A stretch of 64,000 nucleotides of DNA from DASQPJ01 sp036268355 (GTDB taxonomy: Bacteria > Actinomycetota > Actinomycetes > Sporichthyales > Sporichthyaceae): the NCBI GenBank assembly GCA_036268355.1, contig DATAUG010000215.1, positions 1 through 64,000 of the forward strand, in the 5' to 3' direction. Numbering within the stretch: position 1 is the stretch's first letter; each line of letters begins with the position of its first letter. This document shows, one piece after another, positions 16,946 through 25,333 of the stretch. The translations under genes were made by a program, and so were the position numbers. Under the pieces are notes generated by a model, which searched no databases, was not told the origin of the DNA, and saw nothing but the letters and a program-made list of their open reading frames with translations.

Positions 16946-17917
16946 ATGGCACAGGTGACGAACCAGTCCCGGTCGGACATCGCACATCCCATGGAGAATC
17001 GCGCGACCCGCCCCGCGCTGATCCACGAGGCGGATTTCTTCAGTGGCACCGAGGACCTGCTGGTGCGCACCGTGCCGTTCCTCCGCGAGGCGCTGGCCGC
17101 CGACGAACCGACGCTGGTCATGCTCCATCCGGAACGGGCCGCGGCGGTCCGCGCCGCGCTCGGCGCGGACGCCGAGGGCATCTGCTTCCTGGACAAGTCC
17201 TCGCGTTACAACCCGGGAAGCCTGATCCCGAAGTGGCGGGCGTTCCTGGCCGAGCAGAACCGCCCCTGGGTGCGCGGCATCGACGAACCGCTGCGGGCCG
17301 GGGCGCGGGCCGCGGAGATCGCCGAGGCCCAACTGCACGAGCGGCTGCTCAACGATGCCTTCTCCGGGGCCGGGCAGGGGCTGCTGCTGCGCTGCCTCTA
17401 CGACACCGACACCTTCGGCCCGCGCGAGCTCGCCGACGCCCGGGCCACGCATGCCGTGATCGGCGGTGAGTTGCCGGAGGCGGCGATCCATGCCCTGGCC
17501 GGACCGGACCTGTTCGCGGGCGGCTTGCCCACCGTCCCGCCACGGGCGCATCGGGAACCGTTCGCCGGCGCCCGCAGCCTGGCCTGGACGCGGCGGCAGG
17601 TGTTGGTGCGGGCCCGCCTGGCCGGCCTGCCCCCGGAGCGCTCCTACGACCTGGTGATGGCCGTCAACGAAGTGGTCACGAACGCCATCACGCACGGCGG
17701 CGGCAACGGTGTGCTCTCGATCTGGCAGGAGGAGGGGCACCTGGTCTGCGACGTCAACGATCGCGGCCGCCGCGACGACCGGACCGGACGGTGCACCCCG
17801 AGCCTGACGTGGCGCTACGGGCGGGGGCTCTGGCTGGTGCACAGCCTCTGCGACCTGGTCCAACTCCGTTCCTCCCACGCCGGGACGACCGCGCGGGTGC
17901 ACATGGCGCTGCGCTGA
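16946..17917 (+). CDS. MEDS-domain and HATPase (anti-sigma factor-type) regulatory protein
   Basis: A 323-residue cytosolic regulator. Residues 25-190 form a MEDS sensory domain (HEADFFSGTEDLLVRTVPFL, GICFLDKSSRYNPG). Residues 225-320 form a GHKL ATPase of the RsbW/anti-sigma type (LVMAVNEVVTNAITHGGG, WRYGRGLWLVHSLCDLV). Such two-domain proteins in actinobacteria are thought to tune sigma-factor activity in response to redox or metabolic cues. ATG 16946 is selected because GGAGG (16936-16940) precedes it by five bases. No sigma factor or antagonist gene is adjacent. Confidence 0.85.
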   Translation: MAQVTNQSRSDIAHPMENRATRPALIHEADFFSGTEDLLVRTVPFLREALAADEPTLVMLHPERAAAVRAALGADAEGICFLDKSSRYNPGSLIPKWRAFLAEQNRPWVRGIDEPLRAGARAAEIAEAQLHERLLNDAFSGAGQGLLLRCLYDTDTFGPRELADARATHAVIGGELPEAAIHALAGPDLFAGGLPTVPPRAHREPFAGARSLAWTRRQVLVRARLAGLPPERSYDLVMAVNEVVTNAITHGGGNGVLSIWQEEGHLVCDVNDRGRRDDRTGRCTPSLTWRYGRGLWLVHSLCDLVQLRSSHAGTTARVHMALR

Positions 17918-17920
17918 TCC

Positions 17921-17941
17921 GCCCCGCCCGCGCCGCGGGGC
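17921..17941. terminator. GC-rich hairpin between convergent genes
   Basis: GCCCCGC (17921-17927) pairs with GCGGGGC (17935-17941) across a 7-base loop. It sits in the 34-bp gap between two convergent genes and could act as a bidirectional terminator, though it has no T-run. Confidence 0.5.
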
Positions 17942-17951
17942 ATGTCCGGCG

Positions 17952-20165
17952 TCAGGCGCGGGGATCGACGTGGCGCAGGCCGAGGATCCGCAGGGAGAGT
18001 TCGGCGTCCAGCCGATGGCGCCGGTCGGCGAGGTCGACGCCGCCGACCTCGGCGATCCGACGCAACCGGTAGGCCAACGTCTTCGCGTGCACGTTGAGGC
18101 TGCGCGCGGTGCTCGCCGCGTTGCCGCCGTGCTCGAACCAGCGGTCCAACGTCTCGACCAGACCCGCGTCGTGTACCCGGTCGTACTCGAGCAATCGGCC
18201 CAGCACCGAGTCGGCGAACCGACGCAGGTCGTCGGCATCCGCCGGGGCGATCAGGAACTGCAGCACCCCGAGGTCGTCCAGGCACACCACCGGACCCAAC
18301 TGCGGATCCACGGCGCTCAACGCCACCCGAGCCTCGTGCAGCCCGTGGGGCAGGGACTCCACGTCGGGCACCGAACGACTCACCCCGGCGGCCAGCTCGA
18401 CCCCGGCGAACGGACAGCGACCCAGCATCGTCCGCGCGATGTGCGCGGCATCGGCGTCGGCCGGGAGGATCGCCACCACCTGCTCGTCGCGGTGTGCCAT
18501 CGGCACGACATTCCCGGACCAGTCCGGGGGGACTGAGCCAGGTCCGGACCGCAGCCCGTCGCCGCGGTCCGGCCGGGAACCCGGCAATACGTGCTGCGCG
18601 ACGGCCGAACCCACGCGGTCGGCCAGCCAGACCAGGTTGTGCTCGACCTGCTGCGCCGTCCAGCGCTCGGATTGCGCGAGCGTCCGCAGTCCCGCGGCGC
18701 GGAACAACAGGATGCGGGCCGGGAAGGTCAGCCGCAGGCCGAGCGAGACAGCCCGCACCGCCTCGTCGGCATCGTCGGTCCGACGTCCCTCGAGCAGTTC
18801 CCAGACGAATTCCGACCGCAGCCGCGCGGTGCTTGCGGCGACCGCGGCGGAGTGCCCGAGCAGCAACGCGCAGATCGTGGCCGACTGCTCCAGAGTGACC
18901 ACGTCCAGTCGGCGCGGCGGCCCGGGCAACTCGGCGAACAGCATGCCGTGCCGGACGCCGGCGGCGTCGATCGCGACGCGAACCCATTGCCGGCCGCCGC
19001 GTTGCGCCGTGGTCGCCCGGCGCACGTCGGGCACCTCGTGCGGGCGGGGCGGCTCGCCGGCCCCGGCCGGCCACCGGGCCGGAACGCGGTCGCCGGACGG
19101 CACGATGTGGACGCGACCGCGGACCACCGCGTGCACCGCGTGCGCCAGCGCGCCCAGGTCGCTGCCCTCGGCGGCGATCGCGGTCAACCGGCGGTGGATC
19201 TCCAGCGCCTCGTCCGACACCGCGAGCCGGCCTTCGAGGTCCTGCCGGGCGGCCTCCAGTTCCGCGCCGGCTTGTTGGGCCCGCTCGTACGCCTCGGCGT
19301 TGACCAACCCGATCGCGGCCAACCCGGCCAGGGAGACCAACAGCTGCTCGTCCTCGTCGGAATAGACCGACGGACGCAGCCGCCACGCGCCGAGCACGCC
19401 GATGATCTCCCCGGCGGCGTCGAGCATCGGCACTCCCAAGCCCGACCGGGTGCCCTCCTCGATCGCGATGCTCAGGTAGTCCTTGGTGATGGCCTCGGTC
19501 GTCGGGTAGTCGTCGATCCGCGACGGCTTGCCGGTGGCCAACACCTTGCCCGCCATGCCCCGGCCGGCGGGCACCCGCAGTCGCGCGGTGTCCGGGGTGC
19601 TGTGGCCCACGGAGCAACGCATCCGCAGCTCCTGCTCGCCGGGTGGCCCGTGCACCAGGAACACCCCGGCGACCTCGGAGGCCAACAGGCGGGCCGCGGT
19701 GTTCGCGATGGACAGCAGCACGCGATCCAGGTCCAGCGTGCCGACGATTTCGCGGGTCAGCCGCTGCAGCGTCTCGGCGGCCTCGCGGGCGCCCAGTGCC
19801 GCGGCCCGAGCCAGCAGGGTGGCCGCGGCACGGACGGCCGCCACCTCGGCCGCGGTGAAGTCGTCGGCGCCGACCGGACGGGCCACGACCAGGTCCCGAT
19901 GATCGTCGACCGGCGCCACCACGACCGGACGACGCAGCAGCCGGGTCGGGCCCGGCGGCAGCCGGGTCGCAAGTATCGGCGGGACGCCGAGGCGGTACAA
20001 GGTGCTGGGCCGGTCGCGGACCCATTCGATGATCCCGACACCGTCGGCACCGCTCGCCGCGGCGACCGCCTCGGCCACGACCTGCTTGGCGGCCGTCGCC
20101 GAGGCACCCGCCCCGAGCACCCGCTCGACGAGCACCGGCCAGTCGGCGCCGGGCGTCGCGTTCAT
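17952..20165 (-). CDS. GAF-domain PucR/CdaR-family transcriptional regulator
   Basis: A 737-residue transcription factor. A GAF domain lies at about residues 115-270 (REIVGTLDLDRVLLSIANTA, GRGMAGKVLATGKPSRIDDY). A long middle region follows, then a PucR-type helix-turn-helix near the C-terminus (LNVHAKTLAYRLRRIAEVGGVDL). PucR-like regulators commonly control catabolic or secondary pathways in response to a small ligand. The gene is divergent from the first KPCC-like gene, sharing a 189-bp control region, and is therefore its likely regulator. Confidence 0.85.
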   Translation of the reverse strand: MNATPGADWPVLVERVLGAGASATAAKQVVAEAVAAASGADGVGIIEWVRDRPSTLYRLGVPPILATRLPPGPTRLLRRPVVVAPVDDHRDLVVARPVGADDFTAAEVAAVRAAATLLARAAALGAREAAETLQRLTREIVGTLDLDRVLLSIANTAARLLASEVAGVFLVHGPPGEQELRMRCSVGHSTPDTARLRVPAGRGMAGKVLATGKPSRIDDYPTTEAITKDYLSIAIEEGTRSGLGVPMLDAAGEIIGVLGAWRLRPSVYSDEDEQLLVSLAGLAAIGLVNAEAYERAQQAGAELEAARQDLEGRLAVSDEALEIHRRLTAIAAEGSDLGALAHAVHAVVRGRVHIVPSGDRVPARWPAGAGEPPRPHEVPDVRRATTAQRGGRQWVRVAIDAAGVRHGMLFAELPGPPRRLDVVTLEQSATICALLLGHSAAVAASTARLRSEFVWELLEGRRTDDADEAVRAVSLGLRLTFPARILLFRAAGLRTLAQSERWTAQQVEHNLVWLADRVGSAVAQHVLPGSRPDRGDGLRSGPGSVPPDWSGNVVPMAHRDEQVVAILPADADAAHIARTMLGRCPFAGVELAAGVSRSVPDVESLPHGLHEARVALSAVDPQLGPVVCLDDLGVLQFLIAPADADDLRRFADSVLGRLLEYDRVHDAGLVETLDRWFEHGGNAASTARSLNVHAKTLAYRLRRIAEVGGVDLADRRHRLDAELSLRILGLRHVDPRA

Positions 20166-20186
20166 GACCCGTCATCAAGCCACGCC

Positions 20187-20201
20187 GACAGGCGGCCTGT
20201 C
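20187..20201. promoter_or_regulatory. Candidate operator in the PucR/KPCC-like divergent region
   Basis: A perfect inverted repeat, GACAGG-CGG-CCTGTC, lies 22 bp upstream of the pucR-type start and 154 bp upstream of the oxidoreductase start. Position and symmetry suggest a regulator site. No experiment or known consensus supports it. Confidence 0.4.
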
Positions 20202-20354
20202 CAGCCCAGCTCTCCCACAAGTGGAGTACAAACCGGGGCACTCCGGCGGAAATTTCATCCGAATCGGGGAAGCGCCGGTTGGGCTCGACTACCTAACGTC
20301 ACTACTACAAGCCGACCCACGCCCGCCGGGGTCGTTGACGTAGGGAGCTGACCG

Positions 20355-21938
20355 ATGGATCTGCGTGGCAGTCATCTGACGATGGGTGAGTGGGAGGTCC
20401 TGATCCATCAGGCCGAGGTCGGTGAGGTCAGCGAGGCGTTGGAGCATGTGCACACCGAGAAGGGGCCGCACTACGACGTGATCTATGTCGGTGGTGGGGC
20501 GGGGGGCCGGTTCGGTTCGGCGTTCGCCCAGGCGCGTGGGTTGCGGCAGTTGGTGATCGATCGCTGGCCCTTCCTGGGTGGTTCGTGTCCGCATCAGGCG
20601 TGTGTGCCGCATCACCTGTTCTCCGAGGCCGCGCGTGAGATGGACTACATGCGCCGGTTCTCCGACACGTTGTGGTTCCCCAAGTACGACGAGTCGAAGG
20701 CCTCGATCCTGGACATGGTCAACCTGTTCAAGGCCGGGCGGAACAACGCGCACGCGTTCATGAACTGGCAGTCCAAGGAACAGTTGGACATGGAGTACAT
20801 CCTGAATTCCTGGGCCACTGTGCTCCCGCGGCAGGACGACGGGAAGCTGGCCGTGGAGACCAACGGGGTCGTCTACACCGCGGACAACATCGTGCTCGGG
20901 ACCGGGGCGCGGACCTGGTACCCGCCGGACATCGCCGGGTTGGACAAGGCCGGGGTCTACGACTTCGCCGCCCTGTGCGACCCCGGTCTGGACTACGAAC
21001 CCACGTCCTGCGTGATCATCGGCGGGTCGAAGGTCGCCCTGGAGTACGGCTCGTTCTACCAGGCCGCCGGGTGCCCGACCACGATCGTGTCCCGCTCGCC
21101 GTTGCTGCGCACCGCCAGCATGCACCACGTCGATGAGGAGATCCGCTGCTACGTGGTGGACAACATGCGCGAACGCGGCGTGACGATCCTGGAGGGCGCG
21201 GACACCCTGGAGGTCATCGGCGACGAGCGTGCCACCGGGGTGCGCATCCGGCTGGCCGACGGCACCGAGCAGATCCTCCACACGGACTTCGTGTTCGTGG
21301 CCACCGGGGAACGCCCGGACTCACGGCCATACGTCGAGGCCCTCGGTGTGGAGGTCGACGACAAGGGCTTCGTGAAGGTCAACGGCCGCATGCAGACCTC
21401 CGTGCCCGGGGTGTATGCGATCGGGGACCTGATCGGCTCACCGATGGAGATGTTCAAGGCCCGCAAGTGCGGGGTCACCGCCGCCCGGAACATTTCCGGT
21501 GAGGACATCGAGTTCGACTTCACCGAATACCCCGACTTCCTGCACACCACCTACGAGGTGGCCTGGGTCGGGCTGTCCGAGGAAGAGGCCCGGGAGCAGT
21601 ACGGCGACATCACCGTCATCCAGATGCCCCCCAAAGGCATCCGCCACGAAGAACTGTGCCTCCCGCTCAGTGAGGGCACCATGCTCTACGCCTTCACCGG
21701 CAAGGCCGAACTGACCGGCTTCCAGAAGTGCATCTACGACAACGCCACCCGCCGCCTGGTCGGCGCCCACCACGTCGGCTACGGCGCCAAGGACGCCTTC
21801 CAGTACCTCGATTACCTGATCAAAAAAGGCATCACCATCGACGAGATCGGCTGGATGAACGAACTGTTCCTCAACCCCGAACACTTCATCCAACTATCCC
21901 GCCTCCGGGCCGGGAACACCGACCTGAAAGACTTGTGA
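20355..21938 (+). CDS. 2-ketopropyl-CoM carboxylase/oxidoreductase-like flavoprotein (paralogue 1)
   Basis: An FAD/NADPH disulfide oxidoreductase of 527 residues that closely resembles 2-KPCC (XecC) of bacterial epoxide metabolism. FAD motif: YVGGGAGGRF. The redox-active pair lies in the characteristic GGSCPHQACVPHH (C78, C83). The NADPH domain carries CVIIGGSKVALEYG and the C-terminal interface YGAKDAFQYL. The Phe-His pair that replaces the usual His-Glu dyad in 2-KPCC is present as F505 and H510 (LFLNPEHF). GGGAG precedes the ATG by about seven bases. No coenzyme M biosynthesis or epoxide transferase gene is nearby, so the substrate is unknown. Confidence 0.85.
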   Translation: MDLRGSHLTMGEWEVLIHQAEVGEVSEALEHVHTEKGPHYDVIYVGGGAGGRFGSAFAQARGLRQLVIDRWPFLGGSCPHQACVPHHLFSEAAREMDYMRRFSDTLWFPKYDESKASILDMVNLFKAGRNNAHAFMNWQSKEQLDMEYILNSWATVLPRQDDGKLAVETNGVVYTADNIVLGTGARTWYPPDIAGLDKAGVYDFAALCDPGLDYEPTSCVIIGGSKVALEYGSFYQAAGCPTTIVSRSPLLRTASMHHVDEEIRCYVVDNMRERGVTILEGADTLEVIGDERATGVRIRLADGTEQILHTDFVFVATGERPDSRPYVEALGVEVDDKGFVKVNGRMQTSVPGVYAIGDLIGSPMEMFKARKCGVTAARNISGEDIEFDFTEYPDFLHTTYEVAWVGLSEEEAREQYGDITVIQMPPKGIRHEELCLPLSEGTMLYAFTGKAELTGFQKCIYDNATRRLVGAHHVGYGAKDAFQYLDYLIKKGITIDEIGWMNELFLNPEHFIQLSRLRAGNTDLKDL

Positions 21939-21958
21939 GCGAAACACCCCCACATACC

Positions 21959-21988
21959 CCGGGTGCGGCGGCATGCCGCCGCACCCGG
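21959..21988. terminator. 30-bp perfect palindrome after the KPCC-like gene
   Basis: Two 15-base arms meet at a GGCATGCC centre with no mismatch, 20 bp after the stop codon. It probably forms the 3' end hairpin of the transcript; no T-run follows. Confidence 0.7.
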
Positions 21989-21995
21989 TACCAAT

Positions 21996-22010
21996 CTGAC
22001 GATCCGTCAG
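21996..22010. repeat. CTGACG-ATC-CGTCAG inverted repeat
   Basis: Perfect 6-bp arms directly after the 30-bp palindrome. It is one of several CTGAC/GTCAG elements in the window, this one with no adjacent stop codon in use. Confidence 0.6.
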
Positions 22011-22168
22011 CCAGCTCAGATCAAAGATGGGGCCAGGGCGCCCAGCACACTGAGCAGGACCAGGAATCCTTCCGGGTTTCGCTCCACAGACGGCCCGGCC
22101 CGTCGGACGAAGCGAGACCGGCGGCAAGCGAGGCCAGGTGGGACCGCCGGGACCCCGACGCCGCTCCG

Positions 22169-22387
22169 ATCAACCGACTGCGCATCGCTGATCACCTTCT
22201 CGACGCCACCCGTGCCGACTTGGCCGCCGCCCTGCACACCCGGCTCGGCGTCTCCGTGACCGACGCACACCTCGGTGTCGTGCTCACCGACCTTCCCGGC
22301 CCGCACACCGTGGTGACCAGCGATGTGCGCGGCCTCAAACGCATCGCCGCCCACCTGGGCACGCCCACCAACGTCCTCCGACTGTGA
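22169..22387 (+). pseudogene. C-terminal remnant of a PIN-domain (VapC-like) toxin
   Basis: The frame ending at 22387 encodes INRLRIADHLLDA and then GVSVTDAHLGVVLTDLPG and HTVVTSDVRGLKRIAAHLG. This fits the end of a PIN ribonuclease domain, where the DAH and TSD acidic residues line the active site. The N-terminal half with the first catalytic Asp is missing, and no sensible start or ribosome site precedes the homology. It lies 250 bp upstream of an intact VapBC pair and may be debris of an older module. Confidence 0.55.
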
Positions 22388-22634
22388 ACCATCAGCACAT
22401 CCTGAAAACACCGACCAAGCCGCACCCGCCTGCGATGACCCGCATGCGTCCTCCGTCGCCGCCGGGCCGTCACCGGTCTGAAGCACCGTCAGATGCCGGC
22501 GCCGGGAGAGCTCCAAGCTCGGGCGTGCGGTACCCGGCGGGCCGCTGATTCTGGCCGGTCGCGGACCCGGTCCGCGAGCCCCTCCTCCGCAGGCTCCGGA
22601 CCATTTGTAGCATGAACGGTGCTACCATCTGAGG
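22388..22634. other. Intergenic region upstream of vapBC
   Basis: About 250 bp without a credible gene. It includes a 19-bp palindrome, TCGCGGACC-C-GGTCCGCGA (22559-22577), and, at its right end, the vapB control region described separately. Confidence 0.5.
22607..22628 (+). promoter_or_regulatory. vapBC operator and probable -10 element
   Basis: An inverted repeat GTAGCA-N7-TGCTAC (22607-22625) overlaps TACCAT (22623-22628), a TANNNT -10 box ending six bases before the vapB ATG. This spacing would start transcription at or next to the ATG, consistent with a leaderless mRNA. The palindrome is well placed for autorepression by the VapBC complex. Confidence 0.5.
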
Positions 22635-22916
22635 ATGGAGCGAATAGGGGTCCGGGAGCTGCGTCAGCACGCCTCGCGATTCCTGGCGTTGGTGAAGGCC
22701 GGCCAGACGGTCGAGGTCACCGAGCGGGGGCGGCTGGTGGCGCTGCTCGTCCCGCCGGGTCAGGCCCGATCCGCCAGGGAACGCCTGGTTGCGGAGGGTC
22801 GGTTGTTGCCGGCGACAGCACCGACGGGGCGGTTGCGCGCTCCCCGTCCGGTGCCGGTTTGGGCTGGGGAGCCGAGCAACGCCGAGTTGTTGGACGCCGA
22901 GCGCGCGGAGTGCTGA
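22635..22916 (+). CDS. vapB: Type II antitoxin, Phd/YefM-like (VapB)
   Basis: A 93-residue antitoxin. The N-terminal DNA-binding part (IGVRELRQHASRFLALVKAG, QTVEVTERGRLVALLVPP) is typical of Phd/YefM folds. The C-terminal tail is Pro/Arg-rich and would wrap the toxin. It overlaps vapC by seven bases (GTG inside the last codons), so the two are translationally coupled. Only a weak GAGG abuts the ATG, which agrees with leaderless expression. Confidence 0.88.
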   Translation: MERIGVRELRQHASRFLALVKAGQTVEVTERGRLVALLVPPGQARSARERLVAEGRLLPATAPTGRLRAPRPVPVWAGEPSNAELLDAERAEC

Positions 22917-23317
22917 TCTACCTCGATTCCTCGGCGCTGCTCAAACTGGTTCGCGCCGAGGCCGAGACGGAAGCTCTGGTCGACTGGCTGAACCAACGGC
23001 CCGATGCGCCTGTTGTCTGCAGTGAACTCGGCCGGGTGGAGGTGCTGCGCGCTGCGCGGAGAATCGGGACGGCGGCCCTGGATCAGGCCCGAGCGGTGGT
23101 TGCCGATCTGGATCTGGTGCCTGTCGATCGCGCTGTGCAGGATGTCGCTGCCGAGATCGGTGAACCCGGGTTGCGGACGCTGGATGCCGTGCATCTGGCC
23201 TCGGCCGTGTTGCTGGGGGAAGCCCTGACCGCTTTCGTGGCCTACGACCAGCGTCTTCGCTCGGCTGCCGAGTTAGCGGCCCTTCCGACATATGCCCCCG
23301 GTCCTGCAACAATCTGA
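22910..23317 (+). CDS. vapC: PIN-domain ribonuclease toxin (VapC)
   Basis: A 135-residue PIN-domain RNase toxin, normally neutralised by VapB. The acidic catalytic residues are visible: D in YLDSSALLKL, E in SELGRVEVLRA, D in LRTLDAVHLASA and D in VAYDQRL. The GTG start overlaps the end of vapB. The protein ends at ATC-TGA, with the stop codon inside a CTGACG-GCT-CGTCAG palindrome. Confidence 0.9.
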   Translation: MLIYLDSSALLKLVRAEAETEALVDWLNQRPDAPVVCSELGRVEVLRAARRIGTAALDQARAVVADLDLVPVDRAVQDVAAEIGEPGLRTLDAVHLASAVLLGEALTAFVAYDQRLRSAAELAALPTYAPGPATI

Positions 23318-23328
23318 CGGCTCGTCAG
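23314..23328. repeat. CTGACG-GCT-CGTCAG palindrome carrying the vapC stop
   Basis: Perfect 6-bp arms; the TGA at 23315-23317 is the vapC stop. It lies between convergent genes and may also act as a weak terminator. Confidence 0.65.
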
Positions 23329-23419
23329 CTGTCATCGGCCACCGGGTCCGAACGGCGATCTCGCCGCGGTTGGCGACCAGCGCCCAACGCAGCGGCGGCC
23401 GGTTCGGACGTCAACAAGG

Positions 23420-25333
23420 TCATGGGTGCCCGGCTCCGCGGAGGGCCGGCAGGACCGTCTCGGCAAACAGTTCCACGACGGCCTCGGCCCCATCGTCCGG
23501 GCAGGCGAGCGCGATCACCACGGTGGCCGACCCGGCACACGCGTACTCGGTGAGGCGTTCGGCGACCCGGTCCGGGCAGCCGAGGACCAGGTACCGGTCG
23601 GCGTACGGGGTCATGTCCTGGTCGTAGAGCCGGCTGAGCGTCTCGAGCCCGGTGCGCCGGGCACGAGCGTCGTCGGGATCGACGTTGGTCCACGCGAAAT
23701 AGGCACCCACAACGGAATCGGCCGCCCGCCCGAGGTCTGCCGCCGCCTCGCGCACCCCGGCCAGACTTGCCGCGAGCTGACGTGGCTCCATCAGGTACGG
23801 CATCCAGACGTCGGCGAAACGCGCCGCCCGCCGCACCGCCGCGGGCTTGCGCCCGCCGACCCACACCGGCGGGCCGGGGCGTTGCACCGGCGGCGGGTCC
23901 AACCGGTCGCCCTCGATCCGGACGAAGCGGCCCTCGTAGGAAACCGGATCCCCGGTGAACAGCTTGGCGAGGACCTCGAGCGACTCGTCGGTGCGGGGGC
24001 CCCGGTCCCTCGGGTCCACCCCGCAGGCCCGCAACTCCGAGGGGTATTCGCCGCCGATCCCGACGCCTAACTCGAAACGCCCACAGGTCACGCCGTCCAG
24101 GGTCGCGATCATCTTGGCCAGCAAGGCCGCGGGGTAGGTCGGCACCAGCGTCAGCGCCGAGAGCAGTCGGATGCGTTCGGTCGCCCCGCCCGCCGCCGCC
24201 AACGCAATCAGGCCGTTGGGAACCGCGCCGTGGAAGAACACGTGCTCGCCGCAGGCGAACAGGTCGTAGCCGAGCACCTCGGCCCGTCGGGCCAACGCCG
24301 GGATCCGGTCGAACGGCAGGCCGGGCGGCACGCTCAGCCCCACCCTCACGGCGCTTGTTGTTCGCTCGGGTTCCTCGCTCGTCGGTTCTTGTTGCTCGCT
24401 TGTGTTCCTCGCTCGTTCCTCGCTCGTCGCAGTCGCTCGCGGTTGCTCGTCGCAGTCGCTCACGGTGTTCATGTTCGCTTGTGCTCCTGACTGCGCCTCG
24501 GGCAATCCGGCCCTGGCCAGCACGCGCTGGGCCATCCGGACATGCACGCCGTCCACCATTGCCCCGTCGACCACGGCAACCCCGGCTGTGCCGGCCGCCA
24601 ACACGGCTCGGGCGTGCTCGATCTGCGCCGCAGACGGCGTGAACACCTCGCGCGCGACAACGACCTGGTCCGGGTGCAGGCAGAGCTTGCCTAGGTAGCC
24701 GAGGTCGCGCCCGGCCAGTGCGTCGGCCCGGAACGCGGCCGCGTCATGGACGGCCACCACCGCCTGGTCGAGCGCCGGAACGGCGGCCAGCACGGCGGCC
24801 AGCAGGACCTGGCTGCGGGCGAACAGCACCTCCTGACCGCCCGGGGTGCGGCGGCCGCCGACGTCCAGGGCGTAGTCCTCGGCACCGAAGTAGCAGGCGT
24901 CCGGTCCGGCGGCCAACAACATCCGGGCGTCGGCCACCCCGAGCGCGGTTTCCAGGCCAACCACCGCCAGCGCCCCGGAGGGCAGTTGCCCGCACAGCCC
25001 GGCCAACTCCGCCACGTGCTCGTAGCGCGGCAGCACGACCCCGTCCAAGGTCCCGCCCTCGATCAGCCGCACGCACGCGGCGACATCAGCCGCGTGCCAC
25101 TGCGAGCCGCTCGGGTTCACCCGGACGAGGACCGCGGGCACGTCCGGCCGGGCGGCCGCCAACACCTCCACGACCTGCAACCGCGCCGAGTCCTTGTCGC
25201 CCGGCGCGACCGCGTCCTCCAGGTCGACGATCACCGCGTCCGGCGCGCAGCGGGCGACCTTCCCGAGCAACTCCGTTCGGCCACCGGGCACGAAGAGCAC
25301 GTTGCGCCAGCGCGGTGTCCCGGCGCCGGTCAA
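23420..25333 (-). CDS. CitE-like CoA-ester lyase fused to a luciferase-like monooxygenase
   Basis: One uninterrupted 637-codon frame. Residues 1-285 are a HpcH/HpaI (CitE-like) lyase: FVPGGRTELLGKVARC, DAVIVDLEDAVAPGDK, GLETALGVADARML and GYLGKLCLHPDQV. Residues 327-637 are a luciferase-like, probably F420-dependent, monooxygenase (VRVGLSVPPGLPFDRIPALA, GRFELGVGIGGEYPSEL, PPVWVGGRKP). They are joined by about 40 polar residues (S/E/R/T/Q) encoded by short direct repeats. Start is TTG overlapping the maoC stop as TTGA. The lyase half probably cleaves a malyl-CoA-type ester. Two separate proteins remain possible through internal starts (ATG 24472, GTG 24349). Confidence 0.75.
   Translation of the reverse strand: MTGAGTPRWRNVLFVPGGRTELLGKVARCAPDAVIVDLEDAVAPGDKDSARLQVVEVLAAARPDVPAVLVRVNPSGSQWHAADVAACVRLIEGGTLDGVVLPRYEHVAELAGLCGQLPSGALAVVGLETALGVADARMLLAAGPDACYFGAEDYALDVGGRRTPGGQEVLFARSQVLLAAVLAAVPALDQAVVAVHDAAAFRADALAGRDLGYLGKLCLHPDQVVVAREVFTPSAAQIEHARAVLAAGTAGVAVVDGAMVDGVHVRMAQRVLARAGLPEAQSGAQANMNTVSDCDEQPRATATSEERARNTSEQQEPTSEEPERTTSAVRVGLSVPPGLPFDRIPALARRAEVLGYDLFACGEHVFFHGAVPNGLIALAAAGGATERIRLLSALTLVPTYPAALLAKMIATLDGVTCGRFELGVGIGGEYPSELRACGVDPRDRGPRTDESLEVLAKLFTGDPVSYEGRFVRIEGDRLDPPPVQRPGPPVWVGGRKPAAVRRAARFADVWMPYLMEPRQLAASLAGVREAAADLGRAADSVVGAYFAWTNVDPDDARARRTGLETLSRLYDQDMTPYADRYLVLGCPDRVAERLTEYACAGSATVVIALACPDDGAEAVVELFAETVLPALRGAGHP
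24352..24472. repeat. Repeat-rich linker of the fusion gene
   Basis: Short repeats of the TTCCTCGCTCG and GTTGCTCG type fill the junction. A 17-mer, GCTCGTCGCAGTCGCTC, is repeated exactly at 24422-24438 and 24445-24461. Similar CGCTC-rich sequence occurs in the intergenic gap near 9860. Confidence 0.6.

Noticed and set aside
23420..25333. Two separate adjacent genes instead of a fusion
   Set aside because: No stop codon separates the halves in the given sequence, so translation from the lyase start must continue; separate internal initiation stays possible and is mentioned.
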